From Alphaproteobacteria bacterium (GTDB lineage Bacteria; Pseudomonadota; Alphaproteobacteria; Micavibrionales; Micavibrionaceae), in NCBI GenBank assembly GCA_002690045.1, contig NZDE01000013.1, positions 310,001-374,000 on the forward strand: a DNA stretch of 64,000 nucleotides, written 5' to 3'. The position numbers were made by a program, and so were the translations under genes. Shown here one piece after another: positions 46,123-55,186 of the stretch. How positions within the stretch are numbered: the stretch's first letter is position 1; the number at the start of each line of letters is the position of its first letter. The notes under the pieces are model-generated. The model was not told the DNA's origin, ran no database searches, and saw only the letters and a program-made list of their open reading frames with translations.

Positions 46123-46896
46123 ATGAGCGAAAAGGATAATGACATTGCCGCATGGCAAGCTTCGATAGGTGATTTGCCTGAACATATTGCCATCATTATG
46201 GATGGTAATGGACGTTGGGCAAATGCACGTGGTTTGCCGCGTACAGCAGGTCATAAGGCTGGCGTTGAAGCAACACGCCGCGCGGTTCGTTCTACCGCTG
46301 AGCTTGGTGTCAAATATCTTACTCTATTTGCATTTTCTTCTGAAAATTGGCGCCGTCCAGAGGCTGAGGTGCGTGAGTTGATGCGTCTGCTGCGTATTTA
46401 TTTGCGCTCTGAAACGGCCGATTTACACAAAGATGATGTCCGCCTGCGCGTTATTGGCGACAAAGCCATGTTGGCAGCGGATACGCGCCAGCTGATTGAT
46501 CAAGCGGAAAGCTTGACGGCACAGAATAACGGTCTTCAGTTAACAATTGCGCTTAACTATGGCGGGCGTGATGAAATTGCTTTTGCTACGCAGGCGATGA
46601 TTAAAGATTATAGCGAGAAGGGCTATGTTCCTGATATTGAAGAGGTCGAGACGCGCTATAAGTCATTTTTGATGACTAAAGATATGCCTGACCCTGATTT
46701 GCTTATCCGCACCAGTGGGGAGCGCCGCATAAGTAATTTCTTGCTATGGCAGTGTGCGTATAGTGAATTTGTCTTTACGGATGTTTTGTGGCCTGATTTT
46801 GATAAGGCTGATTTAATGTATGCTATTGAAGAGTTTTCTGGACGTGATCGTCGTTACGGTAATGCGGTTTGTCATTCGCGCTCAAATAAGTCATAA
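46123..46896 (+). CDS. uppS: Undecaprenyl diphosphate synthase (di-trans,poly-cis type)
   Basis: 257 residues. The cis-prenyltransferase motifs are clear: IAIIMDGNGRWANARGLPR with the catalytic Asp, YLTLFAFSSENWRRP, and DPDLLIRTSGERRISNFLLW. It makes the C55 lipid carrier for peptidoglycan, LPS O-antigen and other glycans. Its coupling to cdsA, dxr and rseP matches other Proteobacteria. A GAGGAG site follows about 10 bases after the stop and belongs to cdsA. Confidence 0.96.
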   Translation: MSEKDNDIAAWQASIGDLPEHIAIIMDGNGRWANARGLPRTAGHKAGVEATRRAVRSTAELGVKYLTLFAFSSENWRRPEAEVRELMRLLRIYLRSETADLHKDDVRLRVIGDKAMLAADTRQLIDQAESLTAQNNGLQLTIALNYGGRDEIAFATQAMIKDYSEKGYVPDIEEVETRYKSFLMTKDMPDPDLLIRTSGERRISNFLLWQCAYSEFVFTDVLWPDFDKADLMYAIEEFSGRDRRYGNAVCHSRSNKS

Positions 46897-46916
46897 ATTT
46901 ACACGAGGAGCGTAAC

Positions 46917-47582
46917 ATCGCCTCTTTTCTAACACATAAATTTGCATTGCGTTTGATCTCGGCACTTGTTCTTGCGCCGCTTTCAATATTTTGTGTCTAT
47001 GCAGGTGGGTATTTCTTTTTTGGTTTGGTGCTGCTTGCTTATGTCGCTAGTGTTCAAGAATGGGCGCGTATGTGTGTGCGTTTACCCGCATACAAATGGT
47101 TGAGTGCGGCTTTTGGCCTTTTGTATTTTTCTTGCTGCTATGCAATGTTTCTTTACATTCGTGCACAGGGCGAAGGCGCGCAGTTGGTGTTTCTGCTGTT
47201 TGTCGTTGTGTGGGGCTGTGACATTGGTGCGTATTTTTTTGGTAAGATGATTGGCGGAACTAAATGCGTGCCTGAAATAAGCCCCAATAAAACATGGGCT
47301 GGCGTTTGGGGCGGGGCGTTTACATCTGTTGTACTAGCGCTTGGCTATGTTTATTTTATTTTACCTGCACGGTTTGATGCGCTTTATATTGTGCTTATGG
47401 CGGTGGTGATTGCGTTTGCGTCTATGCTTGGGGATTTATTGATTTCCTATGTTAAGCGCCGCGCTGATGTGAAGGACACAGGATCAATTATTCCCGGGCA
47501 TGGCGGCGTTCTTGACCGCATAGACTCTCTAATCCTCGCAACCGTGCCAATGACGTTTTTTGTTTTTTGGAATGTTATATGA
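46917..47582 (+). CDS. cdsA: Phosphatidate cytidylyltransferase, possibly with a non-canonical AUC start
   Basis: Signatures are WGCDIGAYFFGKMIGG, SPNKTWAGVWGG, LGDLLISYVKRRADVKDTG and PGHGGVLDRIDS; it makes CDP-diacylglycerol in the inner membrane. The first standard start is TTG 46947 (211 residues), with no ribosome site. A good GAGGAG (46905-46910) lies 6 bases before an in-frame ATC at 46917, which would give 221 residues starting (M)ASFLTHKFALRLISALVLAPL, seen in full family members as a similar short lead before RLISALVLAP. Either AUC is the start or one base differs from an original ATG. The ATGA at its end overlaps dxr. Confidence 0.85.
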   Translation: MASFLTHKFALRLISALVLAPLSIFCVYAGGYFFFGLVLLAYVASVQEWARMCVRLPAYKWLSAAFGLLYFSCCYAMFLYIRAQGEGAQLVFLLFVVVWGCDIGAYFFGKMIGGTKCVPEISPNKTWAGVWGGAFTSVVLALGYVYFILPARFDALYIVLMAVVIAFASMLGDLLISYVKRRADVKDTGSIIPGHGGVLDRIDSLILATVPMTFFVFWNVI

Positions 47583-48745
47583 GCAAGACGGTATCCATAT
47601 TTGGGGCTACGGGCTCTATTGGTCGTTCTACGATAGACCTCATCACGCATAATCTTAATGACTTTGATGTTAAAGTGCTTACCGGTGGACAGAACTGGGC
47701 GCTGTTAGCTGATCAAGCTTTAGAGCTTAAGCCTGATTTGGTCGTGTTAAATGATGACACGCATGCTGATGAGCTTAAGGCAAAGCTAGCGGGTAGTGGC
47801 ATTGAGATCGCTTTCGGTGCAGATGCAATATGTCAGGCGGCTAAAATACCTGTCGATTTGACTGTAGCGGGCATTATGGGCTTTGCAGGCTTAGCGCCGT
47901 TATTTGAATCCATAAAAGTTTCTAAGGCCGTCGCGATTGCGAATAAAGAGCCTCTAGTTGCTGCTGGCGACTTGTTTATGGATGCGGCGAAGCGCGCGGA
48001 CTGTCAAGTCTTGCCGACTGATAGTGAGCATAATGCGATTTTTCAGGTATTTGAGCCTGAAAATCATGCCGCGATAAAACGTTTGATCTTGACCGCATCT
48101 GGTGGGCCGTTTCGGACATGGGCGAAAGAGGACATTTTGAAAGCAACGCCGCAGCAGGCCGTTAACCACCCAAATTGGTCAATGGGTGCGAAAATATCAG
48201 TCGATAGTGCATCATTGATGAATAAAGCATTGGAAGTTATTGAGGCGCATTATTTGTTCAATATGCATGCGGATAAAATTGATGTATTAGTGCATCCGCA
48301 ATCAATTATTCATTCCATGGTCGAATATGATGATGGCTCCGTTTTAGCGCAAATGGGCGCACCAGATATGCGTACGCCCATTGCCTATTGTTTGTCATGG
48401 CCTGAGCGCATGAAAACATCAGGTGAATGTTTGGATGTTCTTAAACTCTCTCGTCTAGAATTTGAAGAGGTGCGGGCAGATGTTTTTCCTTCGCTAGGGT
48501 GGGCTTACGACGCTCTTCGTAGCGGGGCTGGCGCGTGTATTGCGCTGAATGCGGCTAATGAAGTTGCGGTGGCCGGCTTCCTTGCTAAAAAAATTGATTT
48601 TGCAGGTATTTTCTTATGCGTTGAAAAAATGTTAGAAAACTTCGCTGCACGGGCTGTAAATAGTCTTGAAGATGTTGTATATCTGGATAACCAAGTTAGA
48701 ATTGCCGCGCAGGACTTTTTAAATGCGCGATATGAACTACTTTGA
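47579..48745 (+). CDS. dxr: 1-deoxy-D-xylulose-5-phosphate reductoisomerase
   Basis: 388 residues from ATG 47579, which overlaps the cdsA stop as ATGA. NADPH fold GATGSIGRSTIDLI, then IANKEPLVAAGD, PTDSEHNAIFQ (metal and substrate Asp, Glu) and NHPNWSMGAKISVDSASLMNKALEVIEA, of which NHPNWSMGAKISVDSAS is the catalytic part. It is the second step of the MEP isoprenoid pathway. That shows that the organism uses MEP and not mevalonate for the C55 lipid made by UppS. rseP follows. Confidence 0.96.
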   Translation: MSKTVSIFGATGSIGRSTIDLITHNLNDFDVKVLTGGQNWALLADQALELKPDLVVLNDDTHADELKAKLAGSGIEIAFGADAICQAAKIPVDLTVAGIMGFAGLAPLFESIKVSKAVAIANKEPLVAAGDLFMDAAKRADCQVLPTDSEHNAIFQVFEPENHAAIKRLILTASGGPFRTWAKEDILKATPQQAVNHPNWSMGAKISVDSASLMNKALEVIEAHYLFNMHADKIDVLVHPQSIIHSMVEYDDGSVLAQMGAPDMRTPIAYCLSWPERMKTSGECLDVLKLSRLEFEEVRADVFPSLGWAYDALRSGAGACIALNAANEVAVAGFLAKKIDFAGIFLCVEKMLENFAARAVNSLEDVVYLDNQVRIAAQDFLNARYELL

Positions 48746-48802
48746 ATTAGAATAACCACGGCGCGTGTAGATACGCATAATATAGATTTGGAAAGTACAA
48801 AA

Positions 48803-50194
48803 ATGGAAAGCTTTAGCCAATATTTTCAATTGATTACACAAAATGCATGGCTGTATGGCGGCGTGTTTATACTCGTGCTCAGTTTGCTTGTGTTTGTGCA
48901 TGAGTGGGGACACTATATTGTCGCACGCATGTGTGGTGTGCGTGTGAAGACGTTCTCTATCGGCTTCGGTAAGGAGTTAGTTGGTTTTAATGATTCTCAT
49001 GGGACGCGCTGGAAAATATCGCTTATACCGCTTGGTGGTTATGTGCAGATGTTCGGTGATGTTGACCCTGCGTCCGCAGGCGTAGAAGAGGGCGTGACCG
49101 ATGAAAGCGGAGAATTTGTCCGCGAGTTTACCGAAGAAGAAAAGAAAGAAGCATTTTTCGCAATGGCGGTTTGGAAGCGGGCTTTAATTGTTTTTGCAGG
49201 GCCTGCCATTAACTTTATTTTCGCTATAATTGTATTGGCTTCTTTATACGCATTTATTGGTAAACCAGTAACAGCACCAATCGCAGCTGCGGTCGAGGTG
49301 GGCAGCGCGGCACATAAAGCAGGTATACTTCCACATGACGAAATTGTGGAAATTAATGGCAAGGCCGTTGGTTCGTTCGATCAAATCCGCCGCGCAACAA
49401 TGCTATCGCTAAAAGGGCCGATGAATATTGTGGTTAACCGTGATGGTGAACGTGTGGCTTTACAGGCAGAGCCAAAGCGTGAGGTTGTTGAAGATCGCTT
49501 TGGGTTTAAACATGAAAAAGGCTACCTTGGCATTATGGCGCCATCAAGCGCGTTCAAGCTACAAGCTATTGCTGAAGTAAATGGTATTAAGACAGAAGGT
49601 AAAGCTGATCGGGTCCGTGGCTATTTTGAAGCAAGCGCGAATAAAGACGTTGAAATATTACTGTCTTTAGGCGGTCAAGATAATCGTATGCTTGTTAATA
49701 TTTCTGAGGATTTGATGTCTCCGTGGCAGAGCGAAGATGACCCATATTATAACCTATTTCAGTTAAGCCCACGTTCGGATGAAGAAATTGTCAAATTATC
49801 TATATTTGGTAGCTTTCGTAACGCGGTAACGGAAACGTATAAGATTTCTGCTGATTCTCTACGTGCATTAGGTCAAATCATTGTGGGTACACGCAGTGCA
49901 ACTGAACTTGGCGGCATTATCCGTATTGGCGCGATTGCTGGTGATATGGCTGAGCGCGGTTTTATTTCGCTTGTAACCTTTATGGCGCTACTGTCAATTA
50001 ACCTTGGTTTGATTAACCTGTTCCCGATTCCTATGTTAGATGGTGGTCACTTGGCGTTTTATGCTGCGGAAGCTGTTCGCGGTAAGCCGGTTTCTGAAAA
50101 GATCCAAGAAAACGCCTTCAAGGTTGGCTTCGCCATGTTAATTGGCTTGATGTTGTTTGCGAATATTAATGACCTTGTGCAGCTCATATTTTAA
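48803..50194 (+). CDS. rseP: RseP-type intramembrane zinc metalloprotease
   Basis: 463 residues from ATG 48803 (GGAAAG in front); an upstream TTG at 48788 adds five residues. TM1 carries the zinc site FVHEWGHYIVA (HExxH at about 33-37). A central PDZ region (about 175-290) contains GILPHDEIVEINGK. The last helices carry NLFPIPMLDGGHL with the third zinc ligand Asp. In E. coli it cleaves RseA to release sigma-E and removes leftover signal peptides. Its place between dxr and bamA is conserved. A terminator follows, so bamA has its own promoter. Confidence 0.95.
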   Translation: MESFSQYFQLITQNAWLYGGVFILVLSLLVFVHEWGHYIVARMCGVRVKTFSIGFGKELVGFNDSHGTRWKISLIPLGGYVQMFGDVDPASAGVEEGVTDESGEFVREFTEEEKKEAFFAMAVWKRALIVFAGPAINFIFAIIVLASLYAFIGKPVTAPIAAAVEVGSAAHKAGILPHDEIVEINGKAVGSFDQIRRATMLSLKGPMNIVVNRDGERVALQAEPKREVVEDRFGFKHEKGYLGIMAPSSAFKLQAIAEVNGIKTEGKADRVRGYFEASANKDVEILLSLGGQDNRMLVNISEDLMSPWQSEDDPYYNLFQLSPRSDEEIVKLSIFGSFRNAVTETYKISADSLRALGQIIVGTRSATELGGIIRIGAIAGDMAERGFISLVTFMALLSINLGLINLFPIPMLDGGHLAFYAAEAVRGKPVSEKIQENAFKVGFAMLIGLMLFANINDLVQLIF

Positions 50195-50219
50195 ATAATG
50201 GGTACATAACGTTTTATTT

Positions 50220-50250
50220 AAGGGCGTGTTTGAAATAATGCGCCCTTTTT
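50220..50250 (+). terminator. Rho-independent terminator after rseP
   Basis: AAGGGCG (50220-50226), a 14-base loop, CGCCCTT (50241-50247) and a short T run. It lies about 25 bases past the rseP stop and ends the pyrH-to-rseP unit. Confidence 0.8.
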
Positions 50251-50358
50251 ATATGGCCTCATATTGTGCATAAATATCTATTCCCCTTGAAGAATATGCC
50301 AAACTATTTTATTTTTAAGGTCGAATATCTTTTTCTTTCACTACTAGCTAAGTATCCT

Positions 50359-52659
50359 ATGGCAAATTTCATGTTTAGAACTATCCGACGTTACCACATT
50401 GTGTTGGCTTTTTGTGCGTTCCTAATGCTCGGCCTTATGTCCATGACTACGCATGCACATGCGCAGCGTGTTGATAACATAAGCGTTGTTGGCGCAGAGC
50501 GTATCGAAGATACGACCGTTTTGACGTATATGGATGTTGTGCGCGGGAGCGTCGTGAATGAAGAGGCTATTGACCAAGCGCTTAAGAACTTGTTCTCCAC
50601 GGGTTTGTTTGCTGATGTATCAATCCGTATGAACGGCAATAATATGATTGTTAAGGTTGTTGAAAACCCAATCATTAGCCGTATTGCCTTTGAAGGTAAT
50701 GATGATTTGAAGGATGAAGATCTTCTCAGTGAAATTCAATTAAAGCCGCGTCATGTGTTTTCCCGTACGCGCGTACAGGCTGACGTAAAGCGCCTTTATC
50801 AACTGTACCGCCGCAATGGCCGTTTTACCGCCAATATTGACCCGAAAGTTGTGCGCCTTGACCAGAACCGTGTTGATTTGGTCTTTGAAATTGATGAAGG
50901 CCCTGTAACAAAGGTTAGCTCTATTCGCTTTATTGGTAACAAGAAATATGAAGATGATCACTTGCGTTCAGTTATTACGACCAAGGAATCAACATGGTAT
51001 CGCTTCTTATCATCAGCGGATCGTTATGACCCTGATCGTGTGTCTTATGACGAAGAGTTAATCCGCCGCTTCTATCTTTCTGAAGGCTATGTAGACTTCA
51101 GAATCGTTGATAGCTCAATTGAGCTTATGCAAGAAAATCAGAAGTTCTTTATTACGATGACATTGGACGAAGGTGCACGTTACAAGGTTAAGGATGTGCG
51201 TATTAAGTCGATTATGCCGGGTTTAGATACGGATGCGCTTTTACAGCATGTCGCGATTGAATCTGGCGAATGGTATAATGCGGATGCCGTTCAAAACCAT
51301 GTCGATATCCTTACAGATCGTTTGGGTGATATGCAGTACGCTTTTGTTAATGTTAAGCCTGACATTGATCGTGACCCAATTAATCACACGGTTGATATAA
51401 TATTTACAGTAAGTGAAACGCCACTTGTCTTTGTTGAGCGTATTGATATTCATGGCAATGTACGTACTTTGGATAAAGTTATTCGCCGCGAAATAGAGCT
51501 ATTTGAGGGCGACCCCTTCAACAAATCTAAAGTAGCAAAGGCGGAGCGTAAGATTCGTGACTTAGGCTATTTTGAAACTGTTAAGGTTGATGTGAAGCCG
51601 GGCAGCGCGCCTGATAAATCTGTTATTGATATTGAGGTCGCTGAAAAATCAACAGGTGAGCTTTCGATTGGTGCGGGTTTCTCCTCGACAGAAGGTCCAT
51701 TGGCGGATTTCCGTATTCGTGAACGTAACTTGCTTGGTAAGGGCCAGGACTTAACTCTTGCCGCAGTTATTGCAGGTGAACGTACTGAATTTGACGCGTC
51801 CTTTACGGAGCCTTTCTTTATGAACCGTGATATGTCTTTCGGTGTTGACGCCTTCCACATCACACGTGATTTGCAGGATGAAAGTTCCTATGATCAATTA
51901 CGTACGGGTGGTGCGCTTCGCTTTGGATATCCGCTATCACAAAATTGGCGTCAATCGTTACGCTATCGTTTGGAGAAAAACGAGATCCGTGATGTTAAGG
52001 ATGATGCCTCGACCTTTATTAAGGAACAAGCAGGCAACCGTATTACTTCTGCGTTCTCTCAACGCCTGACGTATGATAATCGTAACTCTACTATGTTTAC
52101 GACCCGTGGTTGGAACGCGTGGCTAGATACAGAGCTTGCGGGCGCTGGTGGTGATGCGAAATATGTGTCAGCCAAAATTGGTGCGTCTTGGTATTATCCA
52201 GTGATGGATAAGGTTGTCTTAAACGTAACAGGTGAGACTGGTGCGATTGAAGGTTATGCGAATGAAAACGTTATGATTAACGAGCGTTATTTCATTGGTG
52301 GTTCTAGCTTGCGTGGCTTTGAACGCTCTGGTATAGGCCCTCGTGATTTGAGTACGGATGACGCGCTTGGCGGTAACTATTTCTATCGCGGTAGTGCGGA
52401 ACTTAGCTTCCCGCTTGGTTTGCCAGAAGAACTTGGTATCAAAGGGCATGCCTTTAATGATATTGGCTCACTTTGGGACTTAGATAGCACAAGCTCTGCT
52501 AATGTTGCTGATGATAAAAGTTTGCGTGCGGCGGCAGGTGTTGGTCTTTCATGGCGCTCACCATTTGGCCCAATTCGTATAGATCTAGCGAAACCATATC
52601 TTAAAGAAGATTATGATGTGGAAGAGTTCTTCAGATTTGACTTTGGTACGCGCTTTTAA
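50359..52659 (+). CDS. bamA: Outer membrane protein assembly factor BamA
   Basis: 766 residues from ATG 50359 (MANFMFRTIRRYHI); the frame is open to 50266 but lacks signal features there. The signal peptide ends THAHAQ. Five POTRA domains (about 30-400) are followed by the 16-strand barrel with the conserved loop segment VRGF-like SLRGFERSGIGPRD and a C-terminal Phe (FDFGTRF). It folds and inserts outer-membrane barrels, so it would serve LptD and the PagL-like protein in this window. skp follows after 70 bases. Confidence 0.95.
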   Translation: MANFMFRTIRRYHIVLAFCAFLMLGLMSMTTHAHAQRVDNISVVGAERIEDTTVLTYMDVVRGSVVNEEAIDQALKNLFSTGLFADVSIRMNGNNMIVKVVENPIISRIAFEGNDDLKDEDLLSEIQLKPRHVFSRTRVQADVKRLYQLYRRNGRFTANIDPKVVRLDQNRVDLVFEIDEGPVTKVSSIRFIGNKKYEDDHLRSVITTKESTWYRFLSSADRYDPDRVSYDEELIRRFYLSEGYVDFRIVDSSIELMQENQKFFITMTLDEGARYKVKDVRIKSIMPGLDTDALLQHVAIESGEWYNADAVQNHVDILTDRLGDMQYAFVNVKPDIDRDPINHTVDIIFTVSETPLVFVERIDIHGNVRTLDKVIRREIELFEGDPFNKSKVAKAERKIRDLGYFETVKVDVKPGSAPDKSVIDIEVAEKSTGELSIGAGFSSTEGPLADFRIRERNLLGKGQDLTLAAVIAGERTEFDASFTEPFFMNRDMSFGVDAFHITRDLQDESSYDQLRTGGALRFGYPLSQNWRQSLRYRLEKNEIRDVKDDASTFIKEQAGNRITSAFSQRLTYDNRNSTMFTTRGWNAWLDTELAGAGGDAKYVSAKIGASWYYPVMDKVVLNVTGETGAIEGYANENVMINERYFIGGSSLRGFERSGIGPRDLSTDDALGGNYFYRGSAELSFPLGLPEELGIKGHAFNDIGSLWDLDSTSSANVADDKSLRAAAGVGLSWRSPFGPIRIDLAKPYLKEDYDVEEFFRFDFGTRF

Positions 52660-52696
52660 TCATAAAGGTTTTATATTAAGGCCTAGACTTAATTAT

Positions 52697-52710
52697 TTGG
52701 GTTAACCCAA
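52697..52710. repeat. Perfect 14-base palindrome between bamA and skp
   Basis: TTGGGTTAACCCAA, 20 bases before the skp start codon. It is too close-packed to form an RNA hairpin with a loop at full length, so a protein site or chance are the main readings. Confidence 0.3.
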
Positions 52711-52729
52711 TAACAATGGATTATTAAAA

Positions 52730-53287
52730 ATGAGAAAATTTATTTTGCTCGCTGCGGCGGCTGTATTGTCTATGTCTGTATCTCCTGATGCGCGCGCAGA
52801 AGATACTGCGGTGAAAAAGGCAAGCTATGTTGCTGTGGTTGATAATTTGGAATTGATGAATGAATCAACAGCGGCAAAAGCGCTTAATGATGAATTTAAG
52901 AAAAGCCGTGATGTCATTCAAACGATAATCGAGAAAAAAGAAAAAGAACTGCGTGATGCAGAGCAAGAGCTTGAAGTATCACGTACAACGCTTTCTGCTG
53001 AGGATTACGAAGAAAAGCGCGCTGCTTTTGTAAAGCAGTTTCAGGATGCGAAATCAGAACTTCGTAAGCAGATGATCGTTAAAGAGAAGGCGTTCAAAAA
53101 TGCAGAAGCGAAATTGCAGCAAGAAATTATCAATATCGTTACAGAGATTTCTGAAAAGCGTGGTTTTGACGTTGTTGTACCACGCAGCGCCGTTGTTATT
53201 ATGGCAGGCTCAGCAGATATTACAGAAGATGTTATGAAACTGCTTAACGATCGCGTTAAGAAAATTGACATTGTGAAGAAAAAGTAA
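52730..53287 (+). CDS. skp: Periplasmic chaperone Skp/OmpH
   Basis: 185 residues. The signal peptide ends SPDARAED. A small beta core (SYVAVVDNLELMNES) is followed by a long charged coiled-coil (about 60-135, IEKKEKELRDAEQELEVSR) and the closing strands RGFDVVVPRSAVVIM with SADITEDVMKLLND. This is the jellyfish-shaped chaperone that carries unfolded barrels to BamA. Its bamA-skp-lpxD-fabZ-lpxA place is conserved across Proteobacteria. Confidence 0.92.
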   Translation: MRKFILLAAAAVLSMSVSPDARAEDTAVKKASYVAVVDNLELMNESTAAKALNDEFKKSRDVIQTIIEKKEKELRDAEQELEVSRTTLSAEDYEEKRAAFVKQFQDAKSELRKQMIVKEKAFKNAEAKLQQEIINIVTEISEKRGFDVVVPRSAVVIMAGSADITEDVMKLLNDRVKKIDIVKKK

Positions 53288-53308
53288 GCTTCCACGGAAT
53301 TTTTTAAT

Positions 53309-54340
53309 ATGGCTGATCCACGCTTTTTTCAAAATAATGGGCCGTTTTCTTTACAAGATTTAGCGGCCTTTATTTCTGCGGATCTTGTCCTTTCTTCGGG
53401 CGGGGACGCTGCGCGTATGATACAGGACGTGGCGCCGTTGGGCGTGGCGGGTGAAACAGACATTAGCTTTCTTGATAATGTGAAATACAAAGCTGACTTT
53501 GCGGCCTCACAGGCTGGCGTCTGCATTGTTTCTCCTGCAATGGTGGAATATGCCCCTGAGGGTATGGACTTGCTTGTTACGAAGAATCCTTATAAAGCCT
53601 ATGCGTTGATTGCGCAGAAATTTTATCCAGTTGATCCGGCGCTTGACGATACGGGGATGGTTGATGATGCAGCGCATGTTGCGGATACGGCCGTTTTGGG
53701 TAAAGGCAGCGTTATTAAGGCAGGCGCGGTGATTGAGGCAGGCGCGAAACTTGGTGATTATGTGCGCGTTGAGCCCAATGCAACAATTGGCGAAAATGTT
53801 GAAATTGGTGCAAATACGGTTATTGGTGCAAATGCATCGTTATCCCACACATTGGTCGGCGCGAATGTACGTATTTATCCAGGGGTACGTATCGGGCAAG
53901 ATGGATTTGGCTTTGCGATTGACCCTGCAGGCCATGTTAAAGTGCCTCAGCTAGGGCGTGTAATTATTGAAGATTCGGTTGAAATTGGCGCAAATACGAC
54001 CATAGACCGCGGGGCAGGACCTGATACGGTTATTGGTCAAGGGACATGGATTGATAATTTGGTGCAAATTGGGCATAACGTAAAAATTGGACGTGGCTGC
54101 ATTATTATTGCGCAAACAGGGGTTGCAGGATCGACCATTTTAGAGGATTATGCTGTATTGGCTGCGCAAGTGGGCGTGGCAGGGCATTTGAAAATAGGTA
54201 TGGGCGCACGAATTGGCGCACAATCTGGCGTTATGCGTGATGTAGAAGCCGGCGCCGAAATGATGGGGGCGCCTGCAATGCCAGCAAAACAGTTTATGCG
54301 CCAAGTTGCGATGATGAAGAAAATGAGTAGCAAAAAGTGA
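53309..54340 (+). CDS. lpxD: UDP-3-O-(3-hydroxyacyl)glucosamine N-acyltransferase
   Basis: 343 residues. A uridine-binding N-terminal domain (about 1-100) precedes a left-handed beta-helix of hexapeptide repeats (about 105-320, e.g. [13 protein letters not shown]). The catalytic His lies in [11 protein letters not shown], and the C-terminal helix is [14 protein letters not shown]. It adds the second 3-hydroxyacyl chain from acyl-ACP in lipid A synthesis. It is followed by fabZ after 14 bases. Confidence 0.96.
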   Translation: MADPRFFQNNGPFSLQDLAAFISADLVLSSGGDAARMIQDVAPLGVAGETDISFLDNVKYKADFAASQAGVCIVSPAMVEYAPEGMDLLVTKNPYKAYALIAQKFYPVDPALDDTGMVDDAAHVADTAVLGKGSVIKAGAVIEAGAKLGDYVRVEPNATIGENVEIGANTVIGANASLSHTLVGANVRIYPGVRIGQDGFGFAIDPAGHVKVPQLGRVIIEDSVEIGANTTIDRGAGPDTVIGQGTWIDNLVQIGHNVKIGRGCIIIAQTGVAGSTILEDYAVLAAQVGVAGHLKIGMGARIGAQSGVMRDVEAGAEMMGAPAMPAKQFMRQVAMMKKMSSKK

Positions 54341-54354
54341 TAGGTTGAAAGACT

Positions 54355-54807
54355 ATGAGTGAAGAAAAAGAAAATCAGCTAGATATTACACGGATCATGG
54401 ATATGATCCCGCACCGCTATCCAATTTTATTGGTTGATCGTATTATTGAATTTGAAGAAGGCGAGCGCGCGGTTGGTCTTAAGAATGTGACATTTAATGA
54501 ACCACATTTTATGGGACATTTCCCAGGTGCACCAGTTATGCCGGGTGTTTTGATCGTCGAAGCCATGGCGCAGACAGCAGGCATATTGGTTGTTAAAACT
54601 ATGGGTGAAGAAGCTGAAGGTAAGCTTGTTTACTTCATGACGATTGATGACGCACGTTTCCGTCAACCCGTTACACCAGGTGACAGCCTGTATATTGAAG
54701 TCACAAAAGTTCGTAGCCGCGGTATGGTGTGGAAGTTTACTGGTGAAGCTAAAGTTGATGGTAAAGTCGTTGCCGAAGCAACATTCAGCGCGATGATCCG
54801 TGGCTAA
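54355..54807 (+). CDS. fabZ: 3-hydroxyacyl-[acyl-carrier-protein] dehydratase FabZ
   Basis: 150 residues, single hotdog fold. The catalytic His is in [13 protein letters not shown] and the Glu in [22 protein letters not shown], with [11 protein letters not shown] between. It dehydrates 3-hydroxyacyl-ACP, competing with LpxA and LpxD for the same substrate, which is the usual reason for its place between them. A 78-residue orphan gene, not usually present, separates it from lpxA here. Confidence 0.96.
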   Translation: MSEEKENQLDITRIMDMIPHRYPILLVDRIIEFEEGERAVGLKNVTFNEPHFMGHFPGAPVMPGVLIVEAMAQTAGILVVKTMGEEAEGKLVYFMTIDDARFRQPVTPGDSLYIEVTKVRSRGMVWKFTGEAKVDGKVVAEATFSAMIRG

Positions 54808-54857
54808 TGTTACGAGCCTTAACATAGAAATCTAAAAACCTTGGGGGAGGTATAAAG

Positions 54858-55094
54858 ATGTCAGACAGACAAAAAATAAAAGATATATTCAATAAATGGG
54901 CGTTAGCACATCCATCACCGAACAGTGTTTTCTATGACTATAATGGTGTAACCAAAACAGTTGCAGAATTTGCCTGTGAAGTGGCGTGTGAGACGCCGCT
55001 TGCCAATAGCGCGTTCCTTGATATTTACGAACAAAAAGTAAAGAGCGGGGAGCTGTCACTTCAACAGATAGAACGCGCCTTTACGCATCATTGA
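54858..55094 (+). CDS. Small cytoplasmic protein of unknown function between fabZ and lpxA
   Basis: 78 residues behind a very strong ribosome site (GGGGGAGG, about 7 bases before the ATG). It has no signal peptide or membrane segment. It is soluble and probably helical (ALAHPSPNSVFYDYNG in the first half, then a helix TVAEFACEVACETP and LSLQQIERAFTHH). Two cysteines lie close together. I recognise no family. fabZ is 50 bases upstream and lpxA 92 bases downstream. The strong site and conserved-operon position indicate that it is expressed. Confidence 0.65.
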   Translation: MSDRQKIKDIFNKWALAHPSPNSVFYDYNGVTKTVAEFACEVACETPLANSAFLDIYEQKVKSGELSLQQIERAFTHH

Positions 55095-55186
55095 TTGTTA
55101 CATGCTGTAATATAGTGTGACTTTTCATTGCCGTGTCAGGTTTTTATTATATATCTTGGTAAATAACAGCTTTGAAAGAGTCTCTT

